Origin: Chimonanthus salicifolius
Lineage: Eukaryota; Streptophyta; Magnoliopsida; Laurales; Calycanthaceae
Assembly: GCA_013350335.1 (NCBI GenBank)
Contig: CM023535.1
Coordinates: 30,660,991-30,724,990 of the forward strand
DNA length: 64,000 nucleotides
Direction: 5' to 3'
Shown here: piece after piece, positions 35,326 through 48,180 of the stretch
Layout: each line of letters opens with the position of its first letter
Numbering within the stretch: the stretch's first letter is position 1
Position numbers and translations under genes: made by a program
The notes under the pieces: model-generated
The model's database searches: none
Told to the model about the DNA's origin: nothing
Seen by the model: the letters and a program-made list of their open reading frames with translations, nothing else

Positions 35326-38175
35326 ATGGCACCACAGAAAAAGATCCCAAAGAATCAGAAGGGAAATGAGAAAGTATTGCAAATTGGATTAGGTGAAGGG
35401 GCTTCAAAAAGGAAGACCAGACAAGACGATCAAAGAAAGGAAAAAGAGATATCCTTCATTCCACATGAAGAGGAGTTATCTCAATTTATAAAGGAGAAAG
35501 TTGTACGTGACAAAGATGAGGAAGAACCAAGCATGGGTTTGAGAAATCATTCCATGATAAGGAGGAAGAGGAGAACAACAATAGCGGCGTACATACACCA
35601 ATACCATATGTACGGCCTGAACTACAAAGCTTGGTACAAGCTATAGTTACTTCCGTCCTCCAACAACATCTGAATGGAGGTGGAAGCACCAGTGAGGCCA
35701 GTGACCGGAACATGGTCAGGGACTTCCAACAACAGCGACCACCTTATTCAAGGGGAGAGAGGGGCCTGTTGGAGCAGAGAACTGGCTGAAGAAAATTTCC
35801 CAGATATTGACTCTGCTGAACATAAAGAGTCATGCCCACAAGATCCTACTGGCCACGTCACAACTGATAGATGACGCTGGTAAGTGGTGGGAAGTAGTGG
35901 AGAAACAACAGGCACTTGTGCTAGAGAGGGAAAGAACTGAAATGACCTGGGAACAATTCTCAGTGACGTTTCCGGATCAATATTTTTCGGAGGAGGAAAA
36001 GGAACGTCAGACTCAAGCATTCTTGTCATTGGTACAGGGCTCCATGATAGTAGCTGAGTATCACAGGGAATTCTTGAGCTTATCATGCTATGCGTTCTAC
36101 ATTGTGGACACGGAGTATCGGAGGGCTCGCAAGTTTGAGCGTGGGTTGCGGCCAAACATTAGGGCCAGAGTGACCGTGTTCAAAGCAGCTACGCTGGTGG
36201 AAGTGGTCAGCAGAGCCACCATTGTGGAACAAGAATTGGCTGAGTTCACACGAGTGGACAACCGTCGAGCGTCGAGTGGGAGGGGTACTTATCAACCCAA
36301 CAAGAAGTTCCGACCGAACTTCAGCAGACCCTCGCCATCTGTTGGATCTACTGGGGGCTTTCATCCCAACCAGCCCTCTCAATCTGTAGCAATCACTCAG
36401 GCTTCTAGAGGAGCGGGCAACTGCTACCACTGTGATCAACCGGGTCATCTCCGGAGGGATTGTCCAAAACTCAATAGGCTTTCATACTCTAGAGGATCGT
36501 TTCGTCCACAGTCAGACCAGTTAACTCCCGGGGAGGCAGTACGTATAATCAGGCGAGACAGGCGCCCAACCCTACTGGAGCTGGACGATTATTTACTTTA
36601 ACTTCTCCAGAAGATGAGGATCATTCGGTGATACAAGGTATGGCGGTAGTGAGTAGTTCTTATGCATATGCACTATTTGATTTTGGAGCTTCACACTCCT
36701 TCATAGCTGCATCATTTATAGCTGCTACCGGTACCCTAGTTCAAAAATTAGCCACAACACTTACAATTGTGTCCCCTGTCGGAGACTCTGCATTGGGACT
36801 TATATGCAGGACAGTTAACACTGAACTAGCTGGACTCAGATTCGAGTTCAATTATCTGGTACTCGACATGGTTGAGTATGATATAATATTCGGCATGGAT
36901 TGGTTGGCTAAGTTCCAGGCCAACATTGACTGTTATCGCCAAAGAGTGACATTTTGGTCACCCGAAAGAAAGCAATATGTGGTTCGTGCAGACAAGCAAA
37001 GTGGATTGCAGGAAGGGTTGAACTACGTGGTATTGAATAATATCATTATAAATAAAGCACCAATGACTGAATTTCCCTTAGTTGTGAAAGAATTTGCAAA
37101 TGTGTTTCCAAAGGAGCTCCCTGGTTTACCGCCTATGAGGGAGATCAACTTTGAAATCAAGCTGTATCCTGGTACTTCACCAGTGTCTCTACCACACTAT
37201 CGAATGGCACTAGCAGAGATGTCGGAGCTAAAGAAGTAGATCGATGAACTGCTCAGGCTGGGATGCATCCGACACAGCACATCATCATGGGGAGCTCCAG
37301 TATTGTTTGTAAAGAAGAAGGACGGTTCACTTCGGATGTGTGTAGATTATCGGAAGCTGAATCAGCTAACTATCTGGAACAAATACCCTCTACCCAGGAT
37401 CGATGATTTGTTTGATCAATTGAGGGGTTCCAGCCATTTTTCAAAGAATGATTTGATGTCTGGTTATCATCAAATACGGGTTAGGGAGGAAGATATAGAG
37501 AAGACAGCTTTCAGGACTCGGTATGGACTATACGAGTTTGTAGTCATGCCATTTGGACTCACAAATGCGCCAGTTGTGTTCGTGGATTTAATGAACAGAA
37601 TCTTCCATCCATATTTGGATCAGTTCGTTATCGTGTTCATTGACGATATCCTGATCTATTCCAAGAGTCAGGAGGAACATGCAGAGCACCTACGGATAGT
37701 CTTGAATACTTTAAGGCAGAATAAGCTATATGCCAAAGCCAGTAAGTGTAAGTTCTGGTTATCTCAAGTGAATTTCTTGGGACATGTTATATCCGAGGAA
37801 GGAATAGCCGTGGATCCGGCTAAGGTGGTGGCTGTGAAAGACTGGAAAGCGCCAAAGAATGTAACCGAAATCCGTAGTTTTTTGGGATTGGTGGGTTATT
37901 ATCGGAAATTTATCATGGATTTTTCCAAAATAGCGTCTCCATTGACTCGACTCACTCAGAAAGGAGTCAAGTATGAATGGTCAGATCAGTGCAACCGGAG
38001 ATTTGAAACACTGAAAGAGAGACTTACAAGAGCTTCTATTTTAATTTTGCCGGAAAGGGGCAAAGGATATGAAGTACAATGCGATGCTTCAGGAGAGGGA
38101 CTAGGGTGTTCACTCATGCAAGGTCAACGTGTGGTGGCATATGGGTCAAGACAGTTAAAAATACACGAATGTCTT
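35326..38175 (+). pseudogene. E3 gag-pol, first part (Gag to RNase H start), disabled
   Basis: Starts at an ATG encoding MAPQKKIPKNQ, like the E1 start. Gag runs in shifted frames: a frameshift near 35560, capsid region 35730-36240, CCHC knuckle CYHCDQPGHLRRDC (36423-36464), a second frameshift near 36530. Protease follows (36628 onward); its active site reads DFGA where E1 has DSGA, so it would be impaired. TAG at 37237-37239 replaces a Gln codon before RT. RT (37300-37950) keeps FIDDILIYS. RNase H begins ([10 protein letters not shown], about 38080) and is interrupted at 38175 by the LTR stack, with GTCTT duplicated. Confidence 0.92.
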
Positions 38176-38860
38176 TGTAACGCCCCGCCCTTTCCACCCG
38201 CTTTAAAGTCAGAGTCTAAAAATTTCTTTAAAAGAAAGTAGAGCAAACAAGGGCGGACGACGTCACGACGCGAGCTAAGTCCAGACTCCCAAGTCCGACC
38301 CTTAACTGGCCACCCATGTGTGCATGGACTAAACCCATGAAGGACAAACCACACATGGAACTAAGTTAAAACATGCGAAATAGCAATAACTAATTGCAGA
38401 ACTAAACTGATGCGAAATATAATCAATCTTAAGTTAACCATATATTCTTAGATAGCAAATACAAGTCTCATTTATTATAATAACTTAATCCAAACATCCA
38501 TTGTCAAAACTATAAACAAACCATAGCAAAGTTTACTAGCTATTACATGTCCATAATTGTAACTCACATGACAGTAACATATAGAATCATTCCAATATTC
38601 AAGCGCTTAAGCTTGGCTCCCCTCCTGATCCTCGACTTTCTCTTTCCCCTTCTTTGTTCCTGCATTATCCTTTAAGGATAGAATTAGGGCGTTAGATCAA
38701 CGCGCCCAGTAGGTTCCCGATCAGGGCTACCACATGGTTAGTATATAAAAACATGCTTATATCATAATATTTGATCATCAAAAACATCTGAAATCAATGC
38801 TATGTATGTAAGTGCAAATGTAATGAGTCCCACCCACCACAAGTATACATAGCCATCAAG

Positions 38861-39180
38861 TTATTTCACAGTGTTCTTTCATTGAAATTCTCATGATAAG
38901 GTAATCCACAGTAATCCTCATTTCCTGTGGAAAGACTCTCATCATTGAGTTGTTTCAAAGTGTTCTTTCATTGGGATTCTCACGATAAGGTAATCCACAG
39001 TAATCCTCATTTCCTGTGGAAAGACTCTCATCATTGAGTTGTTTCACAGTGTTCTTTCATTGGGATTCTCACGATAAGGTAATCCACGGTAATCTTCATT
39101 TCCTGTGAAAAGACTCTCATCATTGAGTTGTTTCACAGTGTTCTTTCATTGGGACTCTCAAGTCAAGGTAATCCATAATC
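38861..39180 (-). repeat. 89-bp tandem cassette (3.6 copies)
   Basis: Units start at 38861, 38950, 39039 and 39128 with a constant 89-bp period, sharing GTTCTTTCATTGGGATTCTC and TCCTGTGGAAAGACTCTCAT. The sequence is unrelated to the 60-bp unit in E3 although the two LTRs are otherwise close and the position is the same. Confidence 0.88.
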
Positions 39181-39486
39181 ATCACCCCATGCCATGCATG
39201 AGATGTCAATGTATATGTATGTCATTTGTAAATACATATCTCAACATTCAAAACCAATTTGAAACATAATATCAATAACAACATAACTTATAAAAACCAT
39301 CGTAAAACCAATATAACAGTGGTTACAAGTAGGTAGGAAACCTACTGAAGATTAGCTTCGGTGTTTGTTCTTTTTCACTTGATCACGACTTGCCCGCCGT
39401 TCACATTCCATTACCTTGTTATGTAATAGCAAATCAATACTTAATCTACTTGATTTCTAATCAAGTTTAGGTCTCATATACCATCT

Positions 39487-40650
39487 TGTGGGGTTCGGCC
39501 ATACCCATGGCCGAACTTCACCCACTTGGGATTTAATCTTCCTTTTTCATTTGATAAATATTTCACACTTCAAACATGTCTTGGTAGGGTTCGGCCATAC
39601 ACGATGGCCGAACCATACCACCTTGGTTTAACCCCTCTTTCATGTCCTTTTTATCTTTCTCTATCCATATTTACATTATTACCCGTATTTATAGCTTTGC
39701 CACTAGGCTAAGCCATATCAAAAATCAATGTCCACAACAAACCACCTTAGTGGGGTTCGGCCATACTACTTGGCTGAACACTACCAGTCTAATTTGGATC
39801 TCTTAATCCATTCACAACCATTCAAATCACTTGGTTCCAATCCTCATTTTCATCCACCAAAACTACTCCATGGGGTTCGGCCATATGTGGTTCTTTTATC
39901 CATTATACTTCAACCTAAAGTCATAACTTAGACTCTTTAAAACATTACAAAACAGTTAACAACTTTAAATCATATACTTGAATCGAAACACCCACTTAAT
40001 GGTCCATGGGGTTCGGCCCTACACATGGCCGAACCCAATGGTTCCCTTGGTTCAACCGTTCCACCATATGTTCTTAATTTAGGCCCTACTCTTTAATCAT
40101 AAGGACCATATGGTTCAGCCATCCAATGGCCAAACCAAAACAGCAACCTATTTCCATTTAAATCACATAAAATTCTCCACCATTGGTATGGTTTTATCTC
40201 TCCAAAAACCACACCAAACTATCCGACACTTTCATGGGGTTCGGCCATCCCAGGTGGCCAAACCCTATGTCCATGATTTGGTCCTCTTAAACACATATTT
40301 TATGTCTTATTAAAACATGTAAAATCAGCATAATATTACTGGGTTTGTACCTTTCAAAAACCATCCAAAAACCAACACAATTTCATGGGGTTCGGCCATC
40401 CAAGGTGGCCGAACCCAAGGATCCATTTTATCAATTTATACCACCTTTACCCAAGGTTTAGACCCTTGATGCATTTGGCCATTCCATGGCCAAATCATGA
40501 CATCCAAATCCAAGATTTAAAATCCTTAATCTTGCATCTTAAACACATATAATTCTTCATCATTTTTGCATGGTTTTTAGCCTCTAAAAACCATCAAAAC
40601 ACCCAAATAAATCTCATGGGGTTCGGCCATCCAAAGTGGCCGAACCCAAT
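39487..40650 (-). repeat. Palindrome array of solo LTR 38176-48175
   Basis: About nine copies of the GGTTCGGCCAT/ATGGCCGAACC palindrome, at about 39487, 39586, 39751, 40003, 40107, 40236, 40385 and 40617, plus a half-site near 39870. Confidence 0.85.
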
Positions 40651-42387
40651 GATATCTTTTTACCACTTAAAACAACCTTTAACCAAGGCTTAGGTCCTTG
40701 ATAAAATCAGCCATTCCATGGCCAATTCATGTTCCACTTAATCTAACTTATTAAACAAAATTGTATGGAATTCTTACCAATTTCCTTTGCCTTTTGCTCC
40801 TTGCCTTCTTCCCTCTTGTTTCCTTCCTTCTTCCTTAGCTTCTAACCGAATTAGTGCTTGATCTATGGTGAAGAACACCAATAGCTGGTTCGGCCAAAGA
40901 GAGGTGTTCTTGAGAGAGGGAGAGAGATGAGAATTCTAGGGTTTTGGTAATGTGAATTCGGCCATGTGATGGTGTTCATTCCTTTTCTTAAACAACCCCA
41001 CTTCTTCTCATTAATCCTCATCAATACTTGATCAAACCAAAGGGTCACTTGGCACAACCAAGACACCCCTTGGCATCAACCAATGCAACCTTTGGCAACC
41101 CTGTAACACGCCAATTTTTTGATGAAATGGATAATTATGAAAATGCCCCTGGTTTGTTAAATTAAATGTTTGTGATGTTAAATAAGGAAATGGTGGGGCC
41201 CATTGCTCAAATTAAGATCATATGAGCACATTATAAATGTCAAATTTGATTGGATGGGTAATGTATATCAATTGGGTCGAAAATGGTTAAATGGGTCAAA
41301 GGGCCCAATTGGACCCAATGGATCATAAGGGACTTATTAGACCATTGGGTGAGCCCAAATTTAATGGGGATAAGCTAAATTGATTGGAAATCAAGTGGAG
41401 CAAAAATGGGTAGGCTTGATGCACAAGTGAAAACCAATTAGAAATGGCAAAATCAGCCCATTAATGGGTCATGTTGTCAAAACGGGTCAAGGGGCTGATT
41501 GGGGACCCAATGGGTCGGGTTGACCAAGTTGACCACGGCTGACCGTGTGGGCCATTAGATGAACTCAAGTGTGAGTTAGGTCAGCTTGAGTTGGACTGAT
41601 TTGGAGTAAGTTTTAATTAAGAATAGAGTTGACTCAAATATTGTGCATTAAATGTGTTGAGTTGGAATAAAAAGATCATGAGTCAAGTGAGTCAAGAGGA
41701 AGTGGAAAAGAGTTCTAATCTCACACAACTCCTAATCAAACCAATCCTAGCCGTTGGAATGAAGAGGTGCCTTGGCAAAGCCAAGGGACACAAAGGTTGG
41801 GCGGCATCATGCATCTCATGAGATGCATGTGTTAAACATGAAAGGATGCAACGTTTGGAATGAAGGGGTGTCTTGGATGGCACCCAATATCCCATCGTTT
41901 TTTACAAGGGTTAATGAGGATTAAAGAGGGAGGCTTGGCTGATTTAACAAAAGGATAAACAACCACCATTTGGCTGAATTTACATTGAAGAAAAGCTTAG
42001 AAATTCATCCCTCTTCCCCTCTCAAGAACACCATCTCTTGGCCGACCCAGTTGCTGTGTTTCACCATAAGATCAAGCACCATTTCGACAAGGGATTAAGG
42101 AAGAAGGAAAGAAAAGAAGCACGAGGGAAGGAGCAAAGGAAATTGGTAAGATTTTCTTAAGTGTTCAAGTTAAACAAGTTGTAAGAAAAGGGTATGATTT
42201 GGGCTATCATTTGGCCGAATGCATCAAGGATTAGACCTTAGATGGAAGTTCATAAATAAGATGGAAATTTGATCTTTAGGTTCAGCCATAGGGAATGGCC
42301 GAACCCCATGAAAAGAATGGGTTAAATTGGATGGTTTTTGTAGGACAAAACCATGGACTGTTTTTGATGTTCTTAAAGGTCAAAAAC

Positions 42388-45242
42388 TGTAACGCCCCGC
42401 CCTTTTTCACCCGTTTTCCGAAAATCAGAGTATTTTTTTTTTTAAATAGAAGAGTGAGAGAGGGCGCGGACGCCAGGACGTGAGTTAAGTCCGAGCTTCT
42501 AAAGCCCGGCCCTTAACTGGCCAACCGCACGCATGCACGGAGCTAAGTCCACGAGAACGGTTCACGCGTAGGAAGTAAGCTCGCGGATTATAGTTATTGC
42601 GAAACATGATAATAGAGTCTATCCTACCGGTTTTTAGATAGAAGGGAAGATACAACATTGAATTACCAAAATGCCCCTATGTTCATATTTATATCACAAA
42701 ATATAATCGTCCATAAGTAACGTCCAAAACAACGCAAGAAATGTAAACTTATACAACCCGACAAGCTAAGTTACTTTAAAATTACATCTCCAAAATGTAA
42801 ACGTAAATAAACTAAGACTGCACTGCCCAAGCCCCTAAGCTTGGCTCCTGTCATGTCCACCGCTTCCACCATCCCCTTTAAAACCTCACATATCATTTTT
42901 TATAAATCCATTAAAATCTAGCATTCTTCTACATCATTTTCCATTTATTAAAACCACTAATCACCACCCTAGGGTTCACCTTTATGGATGCCATTTTCAA
43001 AGACTCATGTTTTGTCCCAAAAATAATCCATTTTAAAATCACTAACCTTCATTCATTTTGGCCCTTTAAAAACTTATATCATACACTTTGTAATCCATTT
43101 AAAACTATCATTTTCTCCATCATCTTCTATCTCTTCACTCTCATTAAAATAATTAATCATCACCATAGGGTTCGGCCATGGCGGTTCATGGTTTATCTCC
43201 TCCATGCTATTTTAGAAGTCATAATAATCATGTGCATTTCCCATGATTTTCTCATCTTAACAATCCTTTAAAATCACCCATTTTTAACCATTTGAAACCT
43301 AATTTTCATTAACCATTCTCCATACTTCCATTCTTATAAAAACCCTAAAATTCACAATCACTAACCATGGGGTTCGTCCACCTTGTATGGCCGAACCCTA
43401 TAGTCCATGATTTCTTTTAAAACATCATACCTCCATTTGAATTAAATCATCCATTTACATCACCATGTTCACCCCATTTAAACATTACATTCTATACTCA
43501 ATAATTCCATTTAAATCTACCATTTTTCTCCATTATTTTTAAACCTTATAATCTTAACAAATTTCCCATTATTCACCATGCATGGCCGAACCCTATGGTC
43601 ATCCATCCATTCCATTCTATGCCTTTAAATCCTATTTAAAATCAACTATTTAAATCACTTGAAAACTAATTATCATAAATCATTCTCCACCATTTTAAAC
43701 CTTCAAACCTTAAAAAATCATCCACATTTACCATGGGGTTCGGCCATGCTACATGGCCGAACCCTATGGCCCATTAAACCATAAAAATCCCATTTTCCTA
43801 TGCTTAATAAAGACTTAAAAAAAAATTCCATTCTTCCACTTCATCACTTTCTTAATCCATTCCTCCATTTTTTTTTTATCCATTTCTTATCCTACCATTG
43901 GATGGATTTTTAAATTCAAAGCCTATGATGGTTTGGCCACCATCCAATCCAAGGAAATGGATTCCAAAACTTAAAACCCTAAAAATTAAATTTCTTGTTT
44001 AGAACATACTTACGATCCGACGACTCCTCCGGTCTTTGTCGCTCCCGTCGACTTCCTTGGCCTCCTTTCTTCTTCCTCTCCTTGTTTGATCGGCTAGATG
44101 AGCTTGATCAATGGTGGGACATGCTTGGATCGGCTAAGATAGTGTTAGGTTGAGAGGGAAAGAGTATGGAGATGAGGGAGAAATCTTCAAGGATCTTGAT
44201 CTTGGGGTGGCCCAAGACTTATCCTTTCCTTCTCTTTTCTTCTTCTTTCTTTCTAAGTTTTTCTTCTCTTTTCCTTTGCAAGGTCGGGGACGATTTTTCT
44301 TGTGTGTGTGGAGGGCTAGAGTGAAATGGGTAGTTTGAAATGAGATGGAGATGGTTGGAGTGGCCTTTACTCAACATTAATTTCCCCACCCACCAAGCAT
44401 GGGCTAGCTTGACTTTGGTGGTGGTGGTTGAGACCCAACGACCAAGCATGGCTCCCATGTCCTCTTTGACTTGTTTATGTTGACCCTAATTAATCAACCT
44501 AATTAATTAAGTTAAGCCCTCACTTAGGTTAATTAATTTCCATCCAATTTAATTCCATTAAATTATCTATCTAATAAATCCACCCATGGTTGACCAAGTC
44601 AACCATGGTGGACGGCCCCCACCTATACCTACCCCACCCGCCACCTCACTTGATGAGGTGGAGGTGGGCCCCACTTGGCCATGTTATTTTAATTCCATTG
44701 ATTTTAACTTAGGTAATTTTACAATAATTTTAATCAATTTAATTTACCTTAATCCACCTTAGTCTTCTTAAATTTATCCATGGTTGACCAAGTCGACCAT
44801 GATGGTTGGTCCCACTTTTTCTTTGGTCCACACGCCACCTCAATTGGTGAGGTGGAGGTGGGCCCCATTTGGTCATACCATTTCATTTCATTACTAACTT
44901 AGGGCTTTTAATTCCAAATTACCCTTTTTAAATTAATTGGCCCACCATTGGGCCCACGGCCCAACCGATTATTTTCTACCCCTTTACCTTAGGGTTTGGA
45001 CCAATTTTGATCCAATGGGTCCCACATGGTGATCGGGCCCACTTTGACTCACATTGACTATCTTTGACCCAATTACTTCACATTGACCCATCGAATGGAT
45101 TTCATCCAATTTGTGGCCCAATTGGGCCATTCTTGGACCCTTGTCCCAAAGTTGATCCATTTGGTATTTTCATCACATCAAATTCCAAATTAAAATAATT
45201 AAATGTCCGATATATATTGATTCGAAAATTCAGGCTATTACA
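42388..45242 (-). mobile_element. Solo Tekay-type LTR (2855 bp), target duplication AAAAC, lacking cassette and acceptor block
   Basis: Flanked by AAAAC at 42383-42387 and 45243-45247. In LTR orientation it has a good donor-like GTAAGT (complement of 44008-44013, after GGAGGAGTCGTCGG), palindromes near 43736, 43580, 43371 and 43159, and leader hairpins (42497-42580). Between about 42860 and 42890 the branch, acceptor, GGTAGGATTCCTACC and cassette regions found in all other copies are missing, so an internal deletion removed them. Confidence 0.92.
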
Positions 45243-46540
45243 AAAACCATGTCAAGCTATGGTGATTTTTACACATGTTAATTGGGTCACTTTGTGGCCG
45301 AATTAAGTAAGAATGTAAAGTGTGTTGATAAGGTTTAAAGGATGGAAGTTTAGAACATGGAGTTCGGCCACTTGGGATGGCCGAACCCCATGGAAATAAT
45401 TTGGAGTGGTATGGTTTTTGGGGAATAAAAACCATACCATATGTGAAGATTTTGTAAAGGATTGTAAATGGAATTAATAAACTAAATGGGATTGGCAATG
45501 GTTGGTTAAACCTTGCTGTTTTATGGCTAAGATACAGTAGATAAATTATATGGAATTATTGGGAAAGTCGCATCAAAAGAACCATAAGGTTCGGCCATGT
45601 GAATGGCCGAACCCCATGGATCACCTTATGAAGTTTTTATGTGATTTGATGAAGATTAATTTGCTGTTATTGGTTGGCCAATATATGGCTGAACCATGTC
45701 AATGTTAGGGTTAAGTTATTGATTTACATCAGGGATAGTTGATTATATAATAAAATCAAGAGAACCATTGGGTTCGGCCATGTGTATGGCCGAACCCCAT
45801 GGGCTGTTTTTGGGTGAAAGGATTGGATTGAAGTCCATTGGAAACTATGATGTGTTTTATACTTTTGATTTAAGAATTACCTAGGTTTAGGTATGGATTT
45901 AATATCAAGCTGATTAATCATGGATAAGATGAAAAGTGGGGACAAGAATCAGATTGGTGAGGTTCGGCCATGTGGTATGGCCGAACCCCACTAAGGGTCT
46001 TTGGTGGCCTTATTGTGTAACCGATTTTGTGATTAAAATATGGGAAAGAATGATTTATTGATCAAAGGTGGAATGATCATAGGTATGGTTGTATGGACCC
46101 AAAACAAAGGGGTATGGTTCGGCCATGCTGTATGGCCGAACCCTACCAAGGTGTTTTTGTAGAATTTGATGCTTAATAGGGATTAAAAACGAATGAGAGA
46201 CCAAAGGATAATTACGTGAGGTTCGGCCATAGTTATGGCCGAACCCCATATAGTGCATTTTTGGGACTTAGACCAAGTTAGAATTACATAATGAATGTTT
46301 AATTTGCTGCTATGAAAATAAGGTATCGAGACTTGCTAGAGCGGCGTACGAGTCGTGAACGGCTGACAATTAAGAAAGATCAAATACTGAAGTGAATCTT
46401 CAGTAGGTTTCCTACCTACTTGTAACCACAGTTTTATCCTGGTTTTTATGAGACTCTTGTTTATTTTATTGGTTTTGAATGATGGATATTGTTTACATGT
46501 TTTATATGTACATTGGCATCTCATGCATGGACATGGGATG

Positions 46541-46740
46541 ATGATTGTGGAAACTGGAGCCCACACTCCGTCGGTATGCCCGTGATGCAACTGTGGAGCC
46601 TCCTTAGGCGGTGAAAGTCCCGCCAAGAGAATTATCTGATGATTATGAAACACCGGAGCCCACACTCCGTCGGAATGCCCGAGATGCAACTGTGGGGCCT
46701 CCTTAGGCGGTGAAAGTTCCGCCAGGAGAATTAATAGGTT
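46541..46740 (+). repeat. 99-bp tandem cassette (2 copies) of LTR 41102-47393
   Basis: GGAGCCCACACTCCGTCGG begins units at about 46556 and 46655. Each unit also holds CTCCTTAGGCGG and CCGCCA-GAG arms. The unit combines the CTCCGTCGG motif of the 79-bp repeats at 55858 with the CTCCTTAGGCG hairpin of the E3 repeats. Confidence 0.85.
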
Positions 46741-48180
46741 GATATGAGACACGTCAAGTGATGGCTATATGTATGTGTAATGGGGTGGAGCTCATTACAT
46801 TTGCATACATACATAGCATGGTTTTATATGTTTTTGATAATCAGACATTGGTTATATGCATGATTTATAAGCTAACCTTGTGGTAGCCCTGATCGGGAAC
46901 CTACTGGGCACGTTGATCTAACGCCCTAATTCTATCCTCAGAGGAGAATGCAGATACAAGGAAAGGAAAAGAGAAGGTTGATGATATGGAGGGGAGCCAA
47001 GCATAAATGCTTGAATACTGGAATGGATTATAATTGCTGTTATCTGAATATTTTGTGGTCTTGTAATAATTTGATACCTTGCTATGGTTTGTCTAGGATA
47101 TTAACAATGGATGGTTGGTTTATGTTATCTATTAATTGAGACTGGTACTTGCTATCTATTCAATCTAATTCCGTAATTAGTCTAGTTTATTCCGCATGAC
47201 ATTGTTTAGTTCCATGTGTGGTTTGTTATCGTGGGTTTAGTCCACGCACACATGTGTGGCCAGTTAAGGGTCGAACTTAGGTAGTCCGGACTTAGCTCGC
47301 GTCGTGACGCCATCCGCTCTCTGCCATTGTTATTTTATTAGTATTTAAAAAAAAAATTAGACTCTGATTTCTCGGAGAGGGCGGGGCGTTACAAACCCCA
47401 TGTATCTCATCCAATCCCCATACTTTTCATTTAACACTTTGCATGGAAGCCCACACCACAAGTCCCCAACGTGTGGGACTTGTCTTGTGTGGCTTGAGAC
47501 CCATGCACCTCTTCATCTCTCCCTTTAACTAACTGAATTTACAGACCCTTTGATTTCCATTTTGACTCACCCAACTCACAAACCCAACTCACCACATTAA
47601 ATGACACTCATTTAATGCACTTGAGTCAACTCATTTGTTAATTCAAAACCAACTCAATTCAGTCCCACTCAACCTGATTTAACTCACAATTGAGCTCATT
47701 TGAGGGTCCACACGGTCAGCCATGGTTAACATGGTCAACCCGACCCATTGGGTCCCAACTTAGCCCGTTGACCCAATTGGCCCCATGACCCAATTATGGG
47801 TGGTTTAGCCATCTTAGGTGTGGTTTTCATGTGTGCATCAAGCCTACCCATTTATGTTCCACTTAATTTCCAATCAAATCAGCTTAACCCCATTAAATTT
47901 GGGCTCACCCAATGGTCAATTAAGTCCACCATGACCCATTGGGTCTCAATTGGGTCCTTTGACCCAATTAGCCATTTTGAACCAATTTGATGTTCATTAC
48001 CCATTCAATCAAATTTGACACTTATAATATGCTCATAGAGTCTTAATTTGAACAATGCCCCTCCCCCCCCCCCCACCCCACCCTATTTCCTTATTTACAA
48101 TCACATTTTATTGAATTCACCAATCAAGGGGCATTTTCGTAATTATTCCAATCATTGAGAAATTGGGGTGTTACAGTCTT

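Larger units (their letters stand above)
41102..47393 (+). mobile_element. Solo Tekay-type LTR (3432 bp own sequence), target duplication AACCC
   Basis: Flanked by AACCC at 41097-41101 and 47394-47398; own sequence is 41102-42387 and 45248-47393. Contents: purine-rich stretch, donor-like GTAAGA (42146-42151), palindromes at about 42280, 45361, 45588, 45678, 45770, 45959, 46118 and 46220, GTAGGTTTCCTACC (46401-46414), two-unit cassette (46541-46740), TTGATCTAACGCCC, acceptor TATCCTCAG ending at 46941, leader hairpins (47211-47300), terminal GGGGCGTTACA. Confidence 0.92.
38176..48175 (-). mobile_element. Solo Tekay-type LTR in E3 pol, itself interrupted (about 3.70 kb own sequence)
   Basis: Flanked by GTCTT at 38171-38175 and 48176-48180. 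Own sequence is 38176-41101 plus 47399-48175, once the nested LTR and one AACCC are removed. It resembles the E3 LTR family. In LTR orientation: start TGTAACACCCCAATT at 48175; donor-like GTAAGA (complement of 40772-40777); palindromes between about 40650 and 39487; 89-bp cassette (38861-39180); TCTAACGCCC branch-like site; acceptor near 38670; leader hairpins (about 38270-38360). A run of about 13 C residues lies near 48063-48075. Confidence 0.92.
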
